Assembly (NCBI GenBank): GCA_027574665.1
Contig: CM050662.1
Location: forward strand, 6,664,501 to 6,728,500
Length of the DNA: 64,000 bases
DNA from: Rhynochetos jubatus
Lineage: Eukaryota; Chordata; Aves; Eurypygiformes; Rhynochetidae
Direction: 5' to 3'
Below, in pieces: positions 41,857-64,000 of the stretch; positions within the stretch are counted from its first letter, which is position 1, and every line of letters begins with the position of its first letter. Position numbers and translations under genes: made by a program. The notes under the pieces are model-generated. The model saw only the letters and a program-made list of their open reading frames with translations. It was not told the origin of the DNA and did no database searches.

Positions 41857-44029
41857 GTTGAGATCATCTATGAAAGGGTCTTTGGTTAAGTCTATATAAA
41901 CATCTTCCTAAAAAAATACTGGAAACACTTGTGAGTATAGATGAGGGAAGAACTTGAACCAGTCAAGCATCCATCTAGCAAGGGAAAACAGTAAGTACAA
42001 AAAGTGAGCCGTTTCAAAAATCTCCAAGGTTAATAATGAGATACTCCCTAGGAACCTGTGTGCGGACTACTTCAGTGTGTTGTGTGATTAGCAGGGTGAT
42101 GAAAAGAGTACTGACGTGTCGAATATTACGGCAGAGACAATGATACTGAGGACAAACTAGGAAAGTCTGCGAGTGGCTTCAGCATGACTACGCAGAGCTT
42201 GGTGAACATCCAGAAAAATGTTTGGTGAAATTCCCCATCAGCAAATATATTTTAGGCAATGCAAATGAGACATTAATTTAAACTCTTCATTTATGTGGCT
42301 GGGTTTTTAATTAACCCAGGAAAAATTCCTGAGGATTGCTGTGGGCTACTCACTGAAAATCTCTGTTCAAAGTGCAAGAGCAGTCTAAAATGTAAATATG
42401 GATGAGGATGTACAGAGACTGATACAGAAAAATCAAAATATTCTAATGCTATGTCTAGAAATCAGTGGTTTTCTCCCCACCACAGGGCATGTTTCCCAGT
42501 GCTGGTCACAATTTTTTTATATTAGCAATGGCAGAAATTAGCAGGGTTTCTAAGCAAATGATGGACGTGCTTCAAGTCATACATACAAAAGTGTTCTCTG
42601 TGAAGATCTGCAGACCATTTAGTTTACGAGGTAGACCTACGAAAACTTGACTACATAAATTATATATACACACTGCAGTACCAATGTATAAAGAAGGCAT
42701 TTCTACTTTATCCATTGCATCAATAAAATCCTATTAAAAAATATCTTAGAGGAAAAAAATATAAAATTAATAAAACAGAAACCTTTTAAGTACTACAGAA
42801 TTTAAGTGTGACATATTATTGAGTGTTTTTTTAAAATATGTGTTATGTGAGAGCAAGTGCTTAGTAGAATACAGCCCTCCCCCAATTATCTGAATAACAG
42901 GAATTAAATGGTTATATACCGTTCCTCTTCGTGACATAAGCCCGGGTCTAGTGAAGTAAAAAAAGAACATTTTGCAATGGGAAAATATACTGATTGACCC
43001 GGGACTTCCTGGTATCTTCTTCAGAAGCAGCCACTGCATGTCACAGGCTATGACACGGCAGCAGGCCAGAAGAATCAGGTCTGACAAGGCAATCTTTATA
43101 GTTTCAGTGAGGTGGGTTCGGGATACACTGAAATCCCTGAGCTTTTGTTGCTGACTAGTTAGAGTAAGGTCTTGTCCCAAGTTTGTCTACTAATAAAATT
43201 ACACGAATAGAGATCTTAATCCCACTACCTTAAAAAGCCAGTATCTCCCTGCGCCCGCTCGCTAACATATTGCTCATGGTGCCCAAGTCTGTCTGAGCAG
43301 GGAAAGGTTCCCCAGACCACAGTTCCCAGGACAGCCCTGGGTGACACCAGCCGCTGGTGCCCCGGGCAGACCCGAAAGCTGTTGGCCTGTTCTGCCTGCA
43401 GCCTGCTCTGGGGCCTGACAGCCGGCGGCGCCGAGCAGGCCACAGCAGCTCGCTGGTGCTGGGCCACCAAACCCAGCTGAGCTCAGCCATGTGACACAGC
43501 TGAGCATTTGTTTGTCACCTTCTCGGGTAGCTACAAGGACCTGAGCTGTGCATCCCTTCAGCGGGCTTGTGATAACGCACTGACAGCGGCTCTCCCGCGT
43601 CCTATTAATACTCTGGCACCTCTAGATCTTAGGCAACTTTTATTGCTGGCATTCTGGTCTTTGAGGTTTGAGACGTGTACTGCTCGACAGCCTGCAGATG
43701 GGAGCAGCTGGGACAGTGCCACGTGCAGTACTGCAGAGAGCACTAACAGCAGCTTTTGATTTTACAGAGAGCAGGGCGAGGTACAGATCCACATACATTT
43801 ACATATACCCCTGTTTTCTCTCCCTTACAAAACCAAGCTGATTCAAGAAGAAAACTGCACCATTCTCTTAGGATGCTCCCACGATCGAGTGGAATACCGC
43901 TGAGGACCACTTCAAAGATTTCTGCTTCATGCCCCAAACCAAGCTTAAGTTACCCCATGTGAGCCTGCTGGTAGCTGCTGTATTATTTAAGAGCCGTGCC
44001 TTTTCCTGCCCCAAATGAGCTGCATGCAT

Positions 44030-44094
44030 GTACACGTGCACTGTATGTAAGGGGTGTGTACACGTGCACTGTATGTAAGGGGTGTGTACACGCA
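44030..44094. repeat. 28-bp tandem repeat with CACGTG core
   Basis: Two perfect 28-base copies start at 44030 and 44058, each opening gtacacgtgcactg and closing aaggggtgt. A third copy begins at 44086 and diverges after about eight bases. Each full unit contains a CACGTG E-box palindrome. Confidence 0.9.
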
Positions 44095-46907
44095 CACAGA
44101 GAACGCGTTGGTGTACGCGTTTATCCACAGCCGTACCAAGATACACCGCACACACTCAACTCTGCGTGCCTTTTCAGGGTACGGCTGCAGAGAAAAGAAA
44201 GGAATATACCCAATAAGATAGCACGGCACTTCAACCTCTGGTTGATAGAAACGTACCAGAATTAATTTTTCATAAGAACTTCATTTCATGTAGTATTTTG
44301 TTACTTAAAAGACCTTTCTTCTTTTCCAGTTCTGCTGCCATATTAACAGTTTTGGGTATTGATTATCTCTGTAGGAATAATCTCCAGAGATCCCTTCCAG
44401 ACCCTACTATTCTGTGAAACCTGTGAAATGTAACGGCACAGAAAACAGACTCATTGGCTAAGTACTTCTTCAGCTGATACTAACTTAAACCTACCAAGAT
44501 CAATTGCGTAATGATGGATACAGAATTTGCCCCTTGGAGTGCTTCGGGGAACAAACGGAAACCAGAAACCAGTGTTGAGTGACTGTGAACTGTGATTGTT
44601 TAGGTCTGTAAATTTGATCTAAAGAATTCCCGTAATCGTATTAATAAACCCCTCAACTGTGGGGGTGCATGAGATGACAAGGCATATTAAGGAATTACTG
44701 CAAGTCAGCTGCTTCGGATCAGCCTAAAGGAGATGTTTTTCTGGTATTCAGTAATGAGCGTCTCCAGTGCATACCTTCTCATCCTCACGTGGGGTTTTCC
44801 ACGCACATACGGAGATACGGATCTTCTTTTAACATCTTTGTGAAAGGCATTTTGTAGCTTTTTTTCCCTAACCTAGATAACAGTCACCATGTATAGTTTG
44901 TTTTATACATGCACTATAAAGTATGTACATTTTTAATACAACAAACGTCTGAGTTGCCCTCTCAGCTACGGGCTCTGCGCTGATGAGGATGTATGTACAG
45001 ATCTGGGAGAAAGTCAGTTAATTCTGCTGCCTCATTCAAGTTGCTAATCATCTAAGACAGTACCTCAGGCTATACTATTTCGACCTAAATATGGTACTTA
45101 ACTTCCACCCACCTGAGGCAAGGGTTGCACATCTTTTCTTATTTGATCTTGGAAAATAATGTAGTCAACATGTCAGCACGATATACATATTAAATTCTAT
45201 TTTCAGATGCATCTCAGTAAGACATCAAAGCACCTACCTTCTGTATTTACTTAGGAACCACAACACAATTTTTCCGGTAAATCCTGCTAAATTGGTACTT
45301 CATGTGATTCTCAGCCACTCGTTTCACCAATTTTGTAACTTTCTGATGACCTTCTTTAACGTTTCACTTATCTTCATGTAGGGTTTTAAATTACCTTTCG
45401 CTATTTAATCTTCTACAATTAATTACTGGTGTTGTGAGAAATAACTAGTTGATATGACTTCTGATCTGAATCTCCAACTAGCTGTCGAGGGAAAAACACC
45501 ACCAAAACCTACCTAGAAGGGCACGTGCGCCCCAGCAGCAATACTGTGAGACTTTGGTGCTGTCTGGTACAGCGGGCTCTCACTTGATCCTGTCATCAGC
45601 AGGCAACACCTTCGTGCCTTCCCATACCTGCATGATTTTTGAAACTAATGTGTGATGAAGAAATACTCTGCAAAAACTCCACCTCTCTACCCACAGTCTA
45701 GCTGTAAAACCGCAGTGGTTCAGCTGCCAGGGCCACCTCAGAAGGGGACCACGAGAGGGCACTGCTTTCCTTTTTAAGGGAAGGAAGCACGGTGGACAAA
45801 ACACTGATGTGCAGTGCTGATTTAGATACATTTTGGAGCATATTGAACACCGTCCTTTTTTACTCCTGCATTACTTAGGTTTTCTCTAAAAAGGAAGTGG
45901 TGACCAGGATGAATGCATTAAAAAACTCAGATAGGCGCGTGTATTGCTAGTCCACGATCTCGAAACTAAGCCTACAACTTAATATAACGCCTTACTCATA
46001 CTTTCTACCCACCAATCTGAGAAGTGATATTTAGTAATCATTAATTAACTATTTCAAACAAAATATATGGCGTCAGACTTGCCATACTTCAAAGTTACAT
46101 ACAGTTTCAGTATATTGTTTAGCTTCTATTTTAAAAACTGTTTTGATCAATAAATGGCACTAAGAGTCGTAAGAATAGGATAACTTGATAAAAATCTGAG
46201 TAGTTTTTCTAGATTTTTCACATACTTTTGAACTTCATCTCTGATGAATTTCATTTAAAGAGGAAATTCTGCCTTTTTAATCTATACGCTCACAACCACC
46301 GATGTGCTTTTGGGCTATCTACAAATTATGGAAGTTACACCAGGGGTCTGACAGATAGCTGGGGATCTAATTTCCTCACTTGTCTCAAGAATGAACAATC
46401 AGTGCTGTTAATCAACATTTTAACAACCAGGAGTAACATATGAGCCTGAACAGAAAGATATATAATTTGAGTTTCAAAGGAAACGGCAGCATTAGGGTTC
46501 CTAGAGGGAGGCAGCTCAGCAGGAGCCACAGATCGCTGCGGCTGGCCGGGATGTGGGTTATCTGCAGCCTTGCTGACAGCTACGAGCAGGGGCCCAATCT
46601 GGCAAATCAAATACCGGTTTCTGATCGTGGTACACAGTCCTTCGTGCTGGAGGTGGGTGAGCTTCCCCACCGGCCACAAACGGAGGGCAGGAGTTTAGGT
46701 GGTTCATTACCCACCCAAAGGACCCGGCAAAACTGATGAAATCGAGAAGCCACTCAACCATTTCCAGTATCATACTAGACGGAGATGTACCGCCCTTGCT
46801 CAGTATCAGTGAAAAGCCTACAACAAATTTCAGTAGGGTCACTTTAGGGCCTACTCACTACCATTTGAAAAATAAATGTACGCTTAATATATCCAAAAAC
46901 ATTCTTA

Positions 46908-54103
<7,196 letters not shown>

Positions 54104-54124
54104 CTATGTTTAAACTCTTTATTT
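54104..54124 (-). CDS. TENM2: TENM2 21-bp microexon (NKEFKHS)
   Basis: This is a 21-base exon flanked by ctataaag upstream and gtaagac downstream. It enters and leaves in phase 2. Included, it gives ...[19 protein letters not shown]...; skipped, it gives ...[12 protein letters not shown], still in frame. Teneurins are known to carry a seven-residue alternatively spliced insert at this position between NHL propeller blades, and the insert changes latrophilin binding. A long CT-rich tract (TTCTTTTTTCTTCTG, then TCCCTTTCT) sits just upstream, as expected of a PTB-repressed neuronal microexon; that regulatory reading is inference. It was found from the expected peptide and both splice motifs. Confidence 0.93.
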
Positions 54125-62993
<8,869 letters not shown>

Positions 62994-63213
62994 TTAAAGG
63001 TATTAAAGTTAGTGACGAAAGCACAGTTACATTGTTTATAAACTGAGTAGCAGAACACTTGTGCCTCATTGACTCTAAATCCAATTTACTCCAAAGTTTT
63101 TTGGAATACTGAAGATGGCACAAGATTGCCCAGCTTGTTCTATACACCTAAATCAAGAAAATGCTTATCAATGCACTGAGGTCTGTGTACGCAGAATGGG
63201 AGTTAAGTGTCTT

Positions 63214-63251
63214 CCTCGTTAATGAGGCTTTGTCTCATTGTCTTAACGAGG
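63214..63251. repeat. Bulged inverted repeat, 13 paired bases
   Basis: CCTCGTTAATGAG pairs with CTCA and TTAACGAGG, leaving a five-base bulge (ttgtc) and a short loop. The outer nine bases pair perfectly. Confidence 0.8.
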
Positions 63252-63592
63252 CTTGGCAGCTACCTCACATTCAGCCAAGCCAGGACTATGACGCTGAAGT
63301 CCCACTGAAACGGGTGCTTCTCAAAAACCTCCCTGGGCACAACAGCATGCCTGTGGATGACAATACGCTTAAAAAATATGGTGTAATGCCATATCTTTGT
63401 TTTATACAACCAATTTTCCAAATTAAGGTTCATGTTCATCTTAGGGAGTGACTGATGTTTGTACAGTGCGTTTGGTCCTGATTTGTAATCCTTGTTTTTC
63501 ACTTTGTCAGTGGGAGAAAGGATCTGGTTTAAGGCCAGCTTTATGCACAGCTTTATCCACAGGCATAGAGACCTTTCTTAGCCAACAGCATA

Positions 63593-63631
63593 GTTAAGCT
63601 GTTGCTTAACAGTTAAGCAGACTTGCTTAAC
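63593..63631. repeat. Four alternating GTTAAGC / GCTTAAC copies
   Basis: The heptamer GTTAAGC and its reverse complement alternate four times in 39 bases (starts at 63593, 63604, 63612 and 63625), so any adjacent pair can form a hairpin. Confidence 0.85.
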
Positions 63632-64000
63632 CAGAAGGACATGAAGACTGGTTATTCCTGTGAGAGGCACAGTTGGTCTCTTTCCCTCCTGAGAGTGCTC
63701 TGCGGCTGCTACAGGCACAGCGGGCAGAAATGGCTCTGACCGCCTGGCTGCGTTCTCAGCCTCCTGCAGCACGCCGCACTTCAGCCTGCTCTTCTGCTCC
63801 CTGGCACGGCCAGTCTGTTCCTGCCCCTCTCCTCTCCCAGCTGGAGAGGAGACTCCATCCGCTGGCTCCTTTCCCTTCCACCTTCCCTGTTCCCTGAGAG
63901 AAGCAGACTGGTGAGTTGGGGAAAGTAAAAGGGAGATGGAAAAGGAGACGTTCCACGTAGATGGCTACAAGGCTTCCATTTCTACACTGGAAACGTGAAA

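Noticed and set aside
46440-46736. Plus-strand open frame of 98 codons near a teneurin exon
   Set aside because: Antisense intronic sequence without recognisable similarity.

Overview
The window is a piece of vertebrate nuclear genome, most likely from a bird. Protein-coding sequence sits in short exons with canonical GT/AG introns. The dispersed repeats are CR1 LINE 3' ends with the octamer-like ATTCTATG/ATTCTGTG tails typical of birds, and there is one older MIR-like SINE. Introns are compact. No prokaryotic operons, CRISPR arrays or intact mobile elements were seen. I cannot name the species from this sequence alone.

Both recognisable genes lie on the minus strand, so the biological order runs from high to low coordinates. 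From about 62976 down to about 25420 is the 3' two-thirds of TENM2 (teneurin-2). I resolved 15 exons with splice sites and matching phases. Together they give one continuous reading frame of 1847 codons plus stop, from the TTR/FN-plug region through the NHL beta-propeller and YD (Rhs) shell to the C-terminal Tox-GHH-like/TCAP region. A 21-bp microexon (54104-54124, peptide NKEFKHS) lies in the propeller and matches the known teneurin alternative splice insert. The 3'UTR and a polyadenylation signal follow at 25441.

An intergenic interval of about 15 kb follows. It holds three CR1 fragments and no convincing gene. At 9540-10640 is a strong CpG island containing the first coding exon of a WWC-family gene, best called WWC1 (KIBRA): 39 codons carrying the first WW domain. 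The remaining 9.9 kb (1-9919) is its first intron; no second exon was found. The tandem arrangement TENM2 then WWC1 agrees with the order known in other vertebrates.

The two genes are neighbours but not obviously partners. TENM2 is a trans-synaptic adhesion receptor for latrophilins, and WWC1 is a cytoplasmic scaffold of the Hippo pathway and synaptic memory. I found no clear undescribed system. The most useful observations are the microexon and its pyrimidine-rich upstream tract, a pentanucleotide repeat built into a splice acceptor, the open frame upstream of the WWC1 ATG, and several perfect inverted repeats in noncoding DNA.
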